A stretch of 64,000 nucleotides of DNA from Nelumbo lutea (GCA_022828595.1 JAKGHH010000005.1:52757655-52821654), one strand, 5' to 3'. Counted from the stretch's first letter, positions 11,510-22,360 are shown. Numbers and translations: made by a program. The notes: a model not told the origin generated them from the letters alone.

Positions 11510-11516
11510 ATTGGCC
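11223..11516. repeat. Tandem duplication at the LTR/polypurine junction
   Basis: Two adjacent copies of about 147 bp, each starting CCATCCACCGAGTTGTCCGA or close to it and ending CCCTCCATCAATTGG. Each unit holds the first ~140 bp of the LTR plus five bases of the polypurine side. Confidence 0.85.
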
Positions 11517-11535
11517 CCCACTCCCCGTGCTGGGT
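11510..11535 (-). promoter_or_regulatory. Polypurine tract of E1
   Basis: On the minus strand GGGGAGTGGGGGCCAAT lies directly before the LTR start TGATGG. It would prime plus-strand DNA synthesis. E2 has the counterpart GGGAGGAGTGGGGGGCAAT before its 3' LTR. Confidence 0.8.
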
Positions 11536-11817
11536 GTTCTGACCCAACGCGGGGAGTCCACGGTGTGCCAGGTGGATTTGGCTCGGAGCTCAGGCCTTCT
11601 TGTCAGGCAACTCATTGGTCAGACCAGTTCACTGCTCGGCTCAATCAAGAGCAACCCGGGTCACGTATAGTTCACGCATGGATGTCACACAATCTATGGA
11701 CTCCACGGACATCGAAAAATGCACTAAATCGATTTTGCCTTGGGGGTCGCGTAGCCGATTTTCTTGAGAGCCGTCAAATCATCTTGATCTTGATCGTTGA
11801 TGCCCGAGTATGGTGGC

Positions 11818-11825
11818 TATAAATA
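11818..11825 (+). promoter_or_regulatory. TATA box of the E1 antisense gene
   Basis: TATAAATA followed by GTGGGGG on the plus strand, 176 bp before the ATG at 12001. The antisense gene of E2 has the same TATAAATAGTGGGGG at the equivalent place (39374-39388, minus strand), so it is a conserved promoter candidate independent of the LTR. Confidence 0.7.
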
Positions 11826-12000
11826 GTGGGGGTCCTGGTCATCTTTCCCTTGCCATAAGTTCTCAACATTCGTCTAGAGCTCGCGTCTAAGGTCTCCAGC
11901 TCGGGTCAATTCTCCCTAGTTCGGTTGCTTTTCCTTGGTGAGTCCCCTTAGCTTTTCTTTCAGTTTCCTTATTTCTTCCAGTTCGTTTCTTTCTTTCACT

Positions 12001-13996
12001 ATGTCTAGTTTCGATAGTCAACTGGATGAGCCCGAGGTGGGTACCTCGGCTCAGGGTGACCCTACCGAAGTCTAGTCCCATGAGGCGTGGGAGGCCTCGG
12101 GTAATCTGGTGTCCACCTCTCATCGAGGTCGGATGCCAGATAGGTTCGGTCCTTCCATTATGACCCTGGAGAGACTCCGACACCTTATCCGACAGTACAA
12201 CTTACCTAGGGAGTACACCTACAGTTTGCCTGCAGGTAACTTCCCATGGGAGCACGGTCCTGATGAGATCATGATCTTCCGGGAGCAGCTCATAGTCGGG
12301 CTTCATCTTCCTTTCCACCCCCTTATCATAGAGGTTCTAAATCACTTCAACATCACAATAGATCAGCTTCACCCGAACTCCATTCGTTATGTGGTCGGGA
12401 CCATTTCCCTCTGCTTTGAGTACGTCCTTCCTTTAGACTTAGATATTTTTTGCTCAATTCTCTCAATAAAGAAGAGTGCTTCAAGCGTTCTCCCTGAGCA
12501 TAGGCGAGCCTATTGCCTGTCCCCTCGCCCGAGTTTCAAGTTACTGCACAAGCTTCCCAGCAAAGTCTCAGCTTGGAAGCAGGACTACTTTGTAGTCTAG
12601 AACACCGCGGGGTGGCCCTTCCCCACTCATTGGAGGGCGGCTATTCAAGACCCCGGCGTCATACTGGACAAGAAGACAAGGGAGACGCTCCAATCATGGG
12701 CTGAGATCAGGTTTAATTACAAGGATTATATCACCGAGAGCAAGCTCATACAGGTCAGCTTGAGCCCGGGTAGGTCGTCTTACCTTGAGTTGAACATTTT
12801 ACCTTAGTAGCTTGTACCTTTGAGTTGCTGACGCCAAGCTTTGTTGCATGGAAGAAGAGAAGCTCAAGGGGGAGAGGCTTTTCAGCCATATGAAGGGGAG
12901 GAAGAAGCGAGCTGCCAAGAGAGCTCGCGTTGACTCCCCGTAGACCCCCACCTCTGAGCCTGAGCTTCCACAGGCCCCTACCTCTGAGCCTGGGCTCCTT
13001 GATGTACCTTCGATCATCGATTTGGAGGAGATCTTACCACCTCGGGAGCCCAAGACATCGGCGGAGCCTGTTCTAAAGGTAGCTGTGGAGCCCGAGGTCA
13101 CCACCGAGGTCGCTAATGCAGCGGCTAAAGCTTCCGCCTATCCCCTTCGCATAGCCGAGACGGCAATTTCCAGCTCGGGGAGTCAAGAGGGAGCCCGGAG
13201 TATCCTGATCCCACACTGCAACCTTCGGAAGAGCAAGGGAGTTGTCTACGCCGATGAGGTAAGATCTAAAGACTTTTTTTCTCCCTTTTTCTTTTTTTTT
13301 TCGTTACCTCTTCGGTGCTAACTGACCTCCTCTTGTCAGGTGAACTCCGCCGTGCACGCCTTGACCCTTTACTCCGAGAGCCACCTGAAGCGGGCTCTGG
13401 ATGCTGAGGACTCAGCTCATGCAGCCCATACCGATCTGAGGGCAGCTCGCGACCAAATCCATCGACTGGAGAGCGATGCTTCAGCTCAGAAGAACGTTAT
13501 CGAAGCACTGATGGCGGAGAAAGAAGAGTTGGCACGCGAGAGGGATGGGCTAAGGAGCGAGGTGAATGCCCTCAAGGAAGACAAGGGGGCCTTAGAGCTC
13601 ATGGTGAAAGGCCTCAAAGAGGATAGGGGAACCCTAGAGCACGAGGTGGAGTTCCTCAAGGCTGATATTGAGGAGAAAACTGAGATCTTCACCCAGGTCA
13701 TAGAGGAGACAAAGGTCAAGGTCGTCATGGACTATGTCAAGACAGACAAGTTCAATGCCATGATGGGGGAGGCCTATCGTAAGGGCTTCAAGCTTAGCAG
13801 GTGGTTGATAAGGCACATGTACCCCAAGCTCGACACAAGCGCCATCACCACTTCACGGATCACGAATGACATAGCCCGACAAGCTACAGAGTACCCGGAT
13901 TCCGAAGAGGAGGGTGACGACGAAGAGGTAGATGTCACCGACCTGGCTGAAGCTCCCGAGGAGGTATTGAGTAGAAATGATGAGCCCCCAAAATAG
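12001..13996 (+). pseudogene. Antisense gene of Tat element E1, spliced, broken by stops
   Basis: Starts MSSFDSQLDEPEVG at 12001. Exon 1 holds a domain with IMIFREQLIVGLHLPFHPL and HPNSIRYVVGTISL, resembling the family Pfam names putative gypsy type transposon (PF04195, from memory). Exon 1 ends at a donor CCCGG|GTAGGT (12769); the next acceptor is not clear. Exon 2 starts near 12848 (MEEEKLKGERLFSHMK), has basic and acidic tracts, and ends at GATGAG|GTAAGA (13258). Exon 3 starts after TTGTCAG (13340): VNSAVHALTL, then about 110 residues of heptad-like coiled coil, a conserved GFKLSRWLIRHMYPKLD and an acidic tail. In-frame TAGs at about 12073, 12598 and 12941 break it. Function unknown; transcribed against the retroelement, with its own TATA box. 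Confidence 0.75.
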
Positions 13997-14119
13997 CTGT
14001 CATTGTACTATGAGCCTGCAAACTCAGCTTTAGTTTCTTCTTTTTCCGAAATGATTGTTTTATCCGAGCTATTAGAGTTAAGTGCCCGAAGTAGGGCTCA
14101 CACCCGAGCTGCCTGCATC

Positions 14120-14450
14120 CTTGGCATACTAAGCCTACGCTGAAGAGGCGGTTAGGTCATATACAGTGCCGAGAACCTTAGTTAGCTCGGCCTTTTAGCC
14201 CTTAGGCTAGGAGAGTGACATAGTCACACTCTCCTAGAGTCTGCCCATGCCGAAGAGGCGACTGGGTCTTATAGTGCCGAGGTCATCGTTAGCTCGGCGT
14301 TTTAGTCCTTAGGCTCTGGGAACGACTACGGTCCACCCCCTCCTGGAGTTTGCCCATGCCGAAGAGGCAGCTGGGTCTTATAGTGTCGAGGTCTTTTTGT
14401 TAGCTTGGTATTTTGGCCCTTAGGCTCAGAGAGCGACTTGTAGTCTACTC
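14120..14450. repeat. Three ~110-bp tandem repeats in the E1 3' untranslated region
   Basis: Units start near 14136, 14249 and 14358 with GCCGAAGAGGCGACTGGGTC or close variants, and each contains TTAGCTCGG, TTTTAGTCCTTAGGCTC and a GGGAACGACT-like part. They lie between the end of the antisense gene and the integrase. Tandem repeats in this part of Tat/Ogre elements are known as a source of satellites. Confidence 0.8.
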
Positions 14451-14697
14451 AATTCGGTAATTCATAGGTAATATCACCTTAAGTTGACAGTATCCATGCC
14501 CGAGGTACTTGTTTCCCTTCTAGGGTCTCAAGCTCGTATGTACCTTCCCCGAGCACCCGCTTTACTCGGTAGGGTCCTTCCCAATTTGGCCCGAGCTTAC
14601 CAACACCGGGCTCAGGCACCATAACTTTTTGAAGGACCAGGTTTTCGACGCGAAAGTTCCCCTTTTTGACCCTGGCGCTATAGTACCTAGCTACTCT

Positions 14698-15465
14698 CTA
14701 CTGGTAGGCCGCGGTCCTAATGTATGCGAGGTCCCGTACCTCGTCAAGTAAGTCGAGGTTGGTGTATAGCTCATCTTCGTTTGCTTTGTCGTCGTGCGCT
14801 TCTAGACGTAGCGTGGGAAGCTCGATTTCTACTGGGATAACTACCTCGGTGCCATAGGTGAGGTTGAAGGGAGTCTCTCCTGTAGCGGTCTTCACCATAG
14901 TCCAATAAGCCCATAAAACACTAGGTAGCTCGTCCGCCCATAGTTCTTTTGCTCGGTTCAGTCGTGCCTTAAGTCCGCGGAGAATGGCTCTATTTGTGAA
15001 TTCCGCTTGGCCGTTTGCTTGAGGGTGCGCTACCGAGGTAAAGTTTTGTTGTATCCTCATGTCCTTTCACCAGTTCTGGAATTTGATATCCTCAAATTGT
15101 TTACCATTATCGGAGATCAATACTCGAGGTAGTCGGAAGCAGTGGGAATGGGCTGAGTATGTCGATCCCCCACTATGCGAATGGCCATGGGCTGGTAAGA
15201 TATTTTAGGTCTAAGTAGGCTGGTGGTGGATGTTGGCGTGCTTCTGACACTTGTCGCATTTTTTGACAAGCTCGGGCGCATCTGCCTTCATCGTTGGCCA
15301 GTAATACCCCTGTCGTAGTGCTTTTTGGGTGAGAGCCCTCCCCCCCAAGTGTCCGCTGCATAGGCCCTCATGAGTATAGCAGAGGACGAGCTCGGCCTCA
15401 GAGGGTTGCAAGAAGCACAGATAGGAGAGCATGTAGGATCTTCGGTACAACCGTTCATCTATCAT
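14698..15465 (-). pseudogene. E1 integrase, internally deleted
   Basis: Pol C-terminal part on the minus strand. The zinc finger side has YTHEGLCSGHLGG, RQGYYWPTMK and CDKCQKHANI (15465-15211). The core has WGIDILSPFP with the first Asp, then a jump to SDNGKQFED and HPQANGQAEFTNRAI with the second Asp and the Glu. Compared with E2 about 130 bp between the two Asp motifs are gone, and frames change. The C-terminal region (ETPFNLTYGTEVVIP) remains open. A stop follows near 14698. Confidence 0.85.
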
Positions 15466-15736
15466 GACGTATTTTGTTGTCTGACGCTCTACCCTTCTGG
15501 CGGCATTACGATATGCAGGGAGAGTTCCATGTAGCAGGAAGCTCGCGAGCGGATCGATCCAGCTCGTCTTTGCTTGAATGACGGGAGTGACCTCCTCTGC
15601 CCCCCCCGAGAATGCTAGGCCGAGGTAAGTTTTCTATATACATGGTTCTCATTGTGTTATCATTGGTGTTGACTAACCGGGATAGGGCATCGGCCTTAGT
15701 GTTCTCTGATCTCGGGACCTGCTAGATGAAGTGTGA

Positions 15737-16324
15737 CTAGAAGTTGAGCAGAGCCTCTCTGACTTTGGCTAAGTAAGCGATCATGGTTGGCTTGTGAGCT
15801 TTGTACTCACCCGTAACCTGGTTGACCACGAGCTGAGAATCACTACAAATGATAATGTGTTTGGCTCTCACTTCGTTTGCTAGAGCCAGCCCGGCTTGTA
15901 ATGCCTCATACTCCGCTTCATTATTGGATACCGCGAACTCAAAGCGTAGTGCATATTTTAGTTTCACACCGCTTGGCACGTACAAAACGATCCCAGCTCT
16001 GCTGCTCTACTGGTTTGATGAGCCATCTACGTGAAGGATCCATGGCTCCTCATCCCAATTCGCACTTGGTCTCACTAGGAGAGATGCCGCGCTAGTTACT
16101 ACTTCACGGTGCTCGAGCTCAACTGGCCTGGGAACCTCAGGCTTGCCCGAGCTGGGGGCCTTGTGTTCGACCGGCCTGGGAACTTCAGAGGTAAAGATGC
16201 ATTCTACAACAAAATCTGCTAAGGCTTTGGGATTGATAGCAGTTCGCAGCTTGTATTGGAGATCGTATTCGCTGAGCTCAATGGCCCACTTTGTCAACCT
16301 ACCGGAGACCTCGGGCTTGAGCAA
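15737..16324 (-). pseudogene. E1 second RNase H (Tat-type aRNH) and linker
   Basis: After the polymerase-linked RNase H tail (KPEVSGRLTKWAIELSEYDL) comes WILHVDGSSNQ, a stop, then ALRFEFAVSNNEAEYEAL and IICSDSQLVVNQVTGEYK: the D, E, D residues of an RNase HI fold. A second RNase H is the mark of the Tat clade. A frame change separates the two open pieces (16007-16324 and 15737-15985). Confidence 0.85.
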
Positions 16325-17300
16325 GACTTGCCTCAGAGGTTTGTTGGTAAGGACGATGTGAGCTTGGAAGTACGGATGGAGCTTCCGGGCTGCTATAACT
16401 AGTGCATAGGCCAGCTTTTCTATCTCTGGATACCTCGTCTCTACTCCCTACAACACTTTACTAACATAGTAGATGGGTCATTGGACCCGATCTACTTCTC
16501 TTATTAGTACCGAGCTGACCACCTCATCACTTGCCAAGAGGTACAACTCTAAAACATCGCCCTCTTCTGAATACCTCGTCTTTGCTTTTTATTGCCTTAA
16601 AGAAAGGCAGGCAGCGATCTGTCGATTTGGACATGAAATGGCTTAGAGCGGCTATATGGCCATTCAATTTCTGAACCTCCTTCAATTTCCGAGGTGATCT
16701 CAAGTTTAGGATAGCCTTAATTTTATCCGGGTTAGCCTCAATGCCGCACCGGTTAACAATGTACCCTAGGAATTTACCCGAGGTGACACCGAAGACATAC
16801 TTATTCGGGTTCAATTTCATGTTAAATTTACTCAAAATTTCAAAAACTAAATGTAAATCTTGTATTAAATCATGTGAAATTTGGGTTTTGACGACCATGT
16901 CGTCTACATAACATTCTATTTTTCTATCAATCAATGGCTCAAATAATTTATTTACAAGTCTCTGAAAGGTTGCTCCGGCATTTTTTAACCCAAAGGACAT
17001 GGCATTGTAACAGTACAGGCCGAGCTCGGTTATAAAGGCAGTCTTTTCTTCGTCAGTTGGGTTCATCCTAATCTAGTTGTAGCCCGAATAGGCATCTAAG
17101 AAACTCAGCAACTCATGCCCCAAGGTCGCGTCCACTAGACGGTCGATCCTGGGGAGTGGAAAATAGTCCTTTGGGCAAGCTCGGTTCAGGTCAGTATAAT
17201 CGACGCACATGCGCCATTTACCGTTAGCCTTTTTTACCAGAACGAGGTTGGCCACCTAGCTCGGGTAATGGACTTCTCTTATAAAGTCGGCTACGAGGAG
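16325..17300 (-). pseudogene. E1 reverse transcriptase and first RNase H
   Basis: Contains VKKANGKWRMCVDYTDLNRA, FPLPRIDRLVDAT, FLDAYSGYN, stop, GLKNAGATFQRLVNKLF, catalytic YVDDMVVKT, then the thumb (FLGYIVNRCGIEANPDKIKA). In-frame stops fall after the DAYSGYN motif (about 17070) and just before MANLVLVKK (about 17256). The RNase H that follows (IYYVSKVL, ETRYPEIEKLAYALVIAARK; 16527-16325) carries further stops and a frameshift at about 16560. Catalytic Asp residues are all present, so the damage is point-like. Confidence 0.9.
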
Positions 17301-17357
17301 CTTCCCGACCTCCTCGTCAACTACTCTCCATCGCTCTGGGGCTAAGTTGCGTTTCTT

Positions 17358-18183
17358 CTATCTAACGGGCCTAACTACAGGACTAGTATTAAGCTTGTGA
17401 GTTAGGATGCTAGGGTCTATGCCGGGCATCTCTGTCGCGGACCATGCAAAAACATCTAAATTTTCAAGTAAGAAACTTACCAGTTGGGATGGCAGAGGCT
17501 CCTCAATTGAAGCACCGATCTGAAGTGTTCGAGCTGGGTCCTCTGTCGATGCCAGGACGAAGACAGTCTCTTCTGTGGGTGCAGCTCGCTCCTCGCGCTG
17601 CTCCATAGTTTGCTTCAGCTCGAGGTCATCTACCACCTTGTATTTTCCTTTGAGGGTGGCGACGTAGCGCTTGCGGGACTCAAGCTTATTGCCTCGTGCC
17701 ACCCTGACTCCGAAGTCCATAGGGAACTTCATCGCCAGATAGTAGGTGGAGACCACCGCGCGTAAGGTGTGGGTGATGGGCCGACCTACTATGGCATTGT
17801 ACGAGGAGGGAGTCGCGACCACCAAGAAACCTACCAAGGGGCATGACTTCCTCTCCGTTGAAACCTACCAAGGGAGTGCTTGTAGGTTTGAGATCGCTCT
17901 CTCGGAGCTGAAGTTTGTCGAATGCTGCTTTGAAAAGGATATCTGCCGAGCTTCTAGAGTCAACGAGGACACACCTGACTTCAAAGTCATTAATCTTTAT
18001 CTTTATGATGAGCGCATCATCGTGGGGGTAGTGGACCCCGTGCGCATCATTCTCTGTGAAGAAGATCGGGTCTCCCGTCCTTGGCCGCTTTAGGGGATTC
18101 TGCTCTTCACTGGTGGCCTCGCGACCTGATGTTTGAGCTGCAGCCGAGGTGCAGCTCGTGACAATCAAACCTCTGATGATCAC
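17358..18183 (-). pseudogene. E1 aspartic protease and linker to RT
   Basis: Protease-like segment VRCVLVDSRSSADILF: the usual Asp-Ser-Gly triad reads Asp-Ser-Arg here, so the active site is altered. After a frameshift (about 17840) comes the family-typical YNAIVGRPITHTLRAVVSTY, then a linker with LENLDVFAWSATEMPGIDPS leading to RT. The E2 copy keeps VDSGSS. Confidence 0.8.
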
Positions 18184-18231
18184 ATGGATAGTTCCCCGAA
18201 CTGGTCTTTCTTCAGGGGGCTGCCTTTGCGG

Positions 18232-20042
18232 CTACTCTGCTTGCTTGCTGGATTCGGGGGCATCTCTACTCTGCCCCCCCTGCTGACCTGCTTTATTATT
18301 TTTATCATTTTGTACAAAATTTCTTAAGTATCCATGACGGATGAGCTCCTCTATCTCATCGCGGAGGTTTTTACAATTTCCGGTGTTATGACCGTGGCCT
18401 TTATGGAAATTATAATACAAATTCTTATTTCTTACACTAGGATATGCCTTCAGCCGAGGTGGCCACTTCACGTATGGGACGTCCTTGATCGCTATGAAGA
18501 TCTCAGCCCGCTTCGCGTTCAGGGGCGTGTAGTCCGTCCTCTCTGCTGCTGAAGCTCGGAAAGGCTGTCCCGGCCTTGCCCCTGATCTTGGTCCTTCTTC
18601 TTGCTATCACCCTGAGTTGAGGACTCTGTTTCCCTCTTCCTTTTCTCGAGGGCCTGTTCACCTTTCTGGTTGATCTCCTCCTCCGTCCCTATAAACTGAT
18701 CCGCGAGCTTGAGGAACTCGGTCACAGTCTTGGGCTGATTAACAACCACATGCCACTTGAATTCTTTGTGCATGATGCCCCTCTTGGCCGCAGTGAGCCA
18801 AACTGTAGGGTCCAGGTCGGGTATCTGTAGGCAAGCGTCATTGAACCGCTTGATGTAACTTTGGATGGACTCTCCTTCCCTCTGGACTATGCTAAGGAAG
18901 CTCTCCTGGGTCCTGGGGCACCGTTTGCTGGTGATAAAATGAGAAGTGAAGGCTTGTGCGAACTGCGCCCAGCCTCTTATTGATACGTGTGCGAGGTTCT
19001 AGTTCCATGTGCAGGCCACCCCTTTGAAGGTGTTGGAGAAAGCCACGCACATGCAGGACTCGCTGGCCCTCGCCAAGTGCATCTGAGATTGGAAGGTGTC
19101 AACATGATCATTCGGATCAAAGGATCTGTCATACTTATCCAACGAGAGAACTTTAAAGTCCTTGGGCATGGGAATAACAAGGAGTTGTGGAGATAGGGGG
19201 GATGGGACTGAGAGAAGCAGAGTAGTTTTTACTTCACCCAAGCTTACCTCTTCCTTACCCTTGAGCTCGGGTAGGTCGTGAGTGGCAGCTCGGCGAGCTC
19301 GGCGGCGCCTTTGCTGTTTCTTTGCTGGCTCGGCATTAGTACTGCTGGCTTCTGTGTTACCGAGCTCAATGGGCCCGGGCTCGGACTATTGCTGGTAGCT
19401 GTGAAATGAGGGGCCTTGCTTGAAATCCGTGCCCAGTACCTTGAACTGATTTTCTGTGAGCGGTAGCTCGAATTGTGAATGTTGAGGTGACGCGGGCCTA
19501 ACTGGCTGAGAGGCCCCCGACCTGACTACAGGCTGCAAGGCAGGGGTAGCTTGTCTCTCCTTCCTGCCGTGAGACGATGCCGAGGTCTCACCCTGGTGAG
19601 AAGGACGTTCGTTCCAACGGTGAGGCTTGGCTTGTTGCGTGGCTGGATGCCGAGGAGGAAGCGGTTGCTGGGCCTGAGGCAGTGGAGGAAACTACTGTTG
19701 ATACTGATATTGGGAAACTTGATGCAGCACTTGCTGCTGATAAAGTTGAAACTATTGGAACTGTTGCATTTGAGCCTACATAGCTCGCATGCACTACACT
19801 AAGTCTTCAAGCTAGTTTTGACTGGTCACCGGAGGAACAATGGAGGGTTCAGTAAAGGTTGTTCAAATCGTGGAAGGAAGTGGAGCATGCACAGGTGCCA
19901 CTATCTGAGGCACATTCAGGCTGGGAACTCCGTCCGTAGAGAGGGGGACGATGAACTATCCAATGCAAACAGTGAGAAGCTGAGGTCGCTCCTCAAAGGC
20001 GTTTTGGTCGGCGCCTCGTTCGGCATTGCTGGAGGAAGCCAT
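18232..20042 (-). pseudogene. E1 gag, fragmented
   Basis: Starts MASSSNAERGAD at 20042, with a TAG at codon 24. Downstream pieces: a matrix/capsid part (18999-19241, LSLDKYDRSFDPNDHVDTFQ), the Retrotrans_gag core continuing through QREGESIQSYIKRFNDACLQ, HKEFKWHVVVNQPKTVTEFL (18519-18773), a charged linker, and a zinc-knuckle-like motif YYNFHKGHGHNTGNC (18232-18471) whose first Cys is Tyr. At least three frame interruptions. E2 starts MASSSNAGRS at the matching place. Confidence 0.8.
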
Positions 20043-20096
20043 GGATGTTGAGTTCTGAGAGTTGCAGAGATTGGAGAAAGGCTTCTTGAAGCGTTT

Positions 20097-20114
20097 CCCA
20101 CAGACGGCGCCAAA
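20097..20114 (-). promoter_or_regulatory. Primer binding site of E1
   Basis: TTTGGCGCCGTCTGTGGG on the minus strand, directly after the 5' LTR end CATCA. This box is common in Tat-clade elements; I do not assign the tRNA. The E2 site (31103-31119, ATTCGCGTCGTCTATGG) is degenerate. Confidence 0.85.
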
Positions 20115-21026
20115 TGATGCTACGCTATTCGGACACTCCTAGCTGGCAGAAACCTGACTCCTAACTGGCGAAAACCTGGCTCCTAGCTGGCGACGGACGG
20201 TACCTAAGAAGAAGAGGAAAGTGAAGAATTTCCGGGAGGTCGCCCGGCGGGAACACTCCGACGATTAAGTTAGAAGTCTGAGAGAACTGAGAGAACTATA
20301 GAAAATGCAAAGAGAGAGCTAAGAGTGTGGACGGTGCAAGTTCAATACCTGTGCTCCTTGGGGATTGAGGTCCATTTAAATTGGAGTTCTATCAAATCAG
20401 GCGTAACCGCCACTGCCACAGCCGTTACTACCAAAGCTGAGGTGGCGGGTGGAAGCAGCCGTTGCAGGGTACGAATCTGTCAGGCATGCCACATCTTTCA
20501 GAAATGGCAAGCACGATGCCGCCTGACGAGGGACGTGGGTGCAGCCTCCAGATTCGGCAGGTACTGTTGTCAGGCAGATCTTTCCTGTAGGTTGCCGAAC
20601 TACTTTGCACCGAGCTACTTTACACCGAGGAGTTGGGGGTGCGCCGAGGTGCTTATGCTTGAAGTGGGCCTTAGGCAAGTATGAATAGGAGTGTTAATGG
20701 TGCTGACCTGAAGTGTTTCCACTTCGAGATACCAAGCCACAGGTTGGGGTGTTCCCTTCTCAGGAAGGAAGAGCTCGGGGCTCATTGGGAGGAGCTCGTG
20801 ACTCCATGCTTGGAGAGAGCTCAGAGAGCTCCACCCTTAGAGAGAATTTGGGGTAAGCTATGTATCACTTCCCGATGAGTTGCTACATCCACCAAGTTGT
20901 CCGGCCGGGCTCCAACGAGTTCATTACGCCGAGTTATGGCCAGGCTGTCATTCTGAGTTGTCACTTGTGCCAGGTCATGTCCACGTGTCCCCATGCTATG
21001 AGGTCGGGCCAAATCACCCTCCATCA
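20115..21026 (-). repeat. 5' LTR of E1
   Basis: 912 bp, from TGATGGAGGG to TAGCATCA on the minus strand. Compared with the 3' LTR it lacks the 147-bp duplication but has a short insertion near 20450-20480. A TATA-like motif is weak: the equivalent of the TTTTATATTGGAG in the left LTR (10730) reads TTTAAATTGGAG here (20375). Confidence 0.88.
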
Positions 21027-21171
21027 CGCTTATTGCTTAGACACAATGTACCTTTATTCATTCCACGCAGACAATACACAACTACACACCACACGCAAGA
21101 TAAAGGGGGGTGGAGGGGTCCTACTTTCTATCTAGTGGTTTTGTGACCATGTGTATGTGGGTCGTGAATGT

Positions 21172-21412
21172 CTACAGGCTTTGGCCAACTCCACCACTGT
21201 ATCCAGATCCAAAACCTGAACCATAGCCAGAGCCACTGCCTGAACCACCACCACCGCCTCCACCACCACCATCTCCACCTCCTCCACCACTGGCATAGCC
21301 TCCACCATTGGCACCTCCTGCTCCATATCTTGAGCCACTACCAGAATCGTATCCAGAACCACTCCCATGTCCATTGCCTGATCCACCTCCACCTCCACCT
21401 CCACTGAGCCAC
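21172..21412 (-). pseudogene. Glycine-rich protein gene, C-terminal fragment (GRP-a)
   Basis: The frame ending at the TAG 21172-21174 encodes about 79 residues that are mostly Gly with Ser, Tyr and Asn: GGGGGGSGNGHGSGSGYDSG near its start and SGFGSGYSGGVGQSL at its end. Such GSGSGYGSG arrays are typical of plant cell-wall-type glycine-rich proteins. No signal peptide or start codon is found upstream; above 21412 the glycine frame breaks. The C-terminus differs from the other three copies, which end GGGGHIP or a close form. E1 ends 146 bp downstream. Confidence 0.65.
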
Positions 21413-22275
21413 TACTAGAATCGTGCAATGATTAAGTTGAGCCATTGCCTTTGTCACTATGTAGTCGGAACTACTCCCAGTTCGACACTTTAGCCCTTAA
21501 GTTCTGGGAGCGACTCGCGGTCCATTCTCTTTATCCTTATTTAGTCGACGTGCGGCCTGACCTTTTTGCCTAAACAGGTGCTCATTCTCTAGTAATTTCT
21601 CATATGGCTGCTTCTACATCATCCCGTGGGATTATCTTCTTGGATGACTGCTTGCGAGGGCATAATGTTGTTGTCGATGTGAGTCAGAAGTTTGGGGCCA
21701 TGGCTGCGCTGCATCATCCTCATAATGATGTCGATCGTCCACTCCTACAAGAAGCCACAGGGACCTCGACCTCTGGGGGCAGCCCTACTAACTGTAGGTC
21801 GCTGACTTGCTTAGGAGCCTTGAGGGGTTCGACCCGCAAGGGCGTTCGCATATTTCGTAGGCCGCTAACTCTCGTGGGAGCCGCGAAGGGTTCAATCTGT
21901 AGGGGAGATCTCATGAAGAGAACTGATGAGGCTTATCTGAGCTGAAATAAAGTCGACAGAACAGCTTACTCTATTGGCCATCAACTTCCTGCAGGAACCA
22001 AGACTGGCTTGACATGCAAGGACAGCCTTATAGTCAATCAAACAACCCTTATAGTGACACATAGTGACAAAGGCCATGATCTCACTTGACCATTGAGCTA
22101 CTTTTAAGTGATTTGATCATTTGTTTTCATGTTAATATTTGAATACATATAATAAGTAATCTAGAAGGTCATATTTACAAAATTTAAATTTAAATTATAA
22201 GTTTTGAACCATATAATGATAGTTTACATATTAACTTACTCAACTTAATCAATAATTATAATATAAGTTTTAAAC

Positions 22276-22276
<1 letters not shown>
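21413..22276. other. Retroelement-derived GC-richer stretch, no intact gene
   Basis: About 21460-21560 (TTTAGCCCTTAAGTTCTGGGAGCGACT) resembles the tandem repeat unit of E1, so it is probably a stray Tat fragment. A 113-codon open frame (21604-21945) has no recognised domain and covers two imperfect copies of a ~65-bp unit (GTAGGTCGCTGACTTGC and GTAGGCCGCTAACTCTC). From about 22080 the DNA becomes AT-rich. Confidence 0.4.

Positions 22277-22283
<7 letters not shown>

Positions 22284-22354
<71 letters not shown>
22284..22354. repeat. (AT)n microsatellite
   Basis: About 70 bp of uninterrupted AT dinucleotides, with a shorter impure TATATAAATA stretch just before it. Confidence 0.97.

Positions 22355-22360
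<6 letters not shown>

Larger units (their letters stand above)
10503..21026 (-). mobile_element. Ty3/Gypsy retrotransposon E1, Tat clade, with antisense gene
   Basis: Two LTRs (10503-11509 and 20115-21026) flank minus-strand gag, protease, RT, RNase H, a second (archaeal-type) RNase H and integrase, then a plus-strand gene between pol and the 3' LTR. The dual RNase H and the extra ORF are marks of the Tat clade. The primer binding site and polypurine tract are intact. Coding regions carry many stops, frameshifts and an integrase deletion, so the copy is dead. Outer flanks TACTT and CGCTT match only in part, so the target duplication is uncertain. E2 (30369-40616) is a relative in the opposite orientation. 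Confidence 0.93.

Noticed and set aside
20928..21026. 5-bp target duplication for E1
   Set aside because: Flanks TACTT and CGCTT agree at only three of five positions, so I do not claim it.
21168..21407. His/Leu-rich plus-strand frame
   Set aside because: It is the antisense shadow of the glycine codons of GRP-a; the same holds for 42941-43189.
22284..22354. (AT)n as a cruciform regulatory element or origin
   Set aside because: A plain microsatellite; nothing nearby supports a function.
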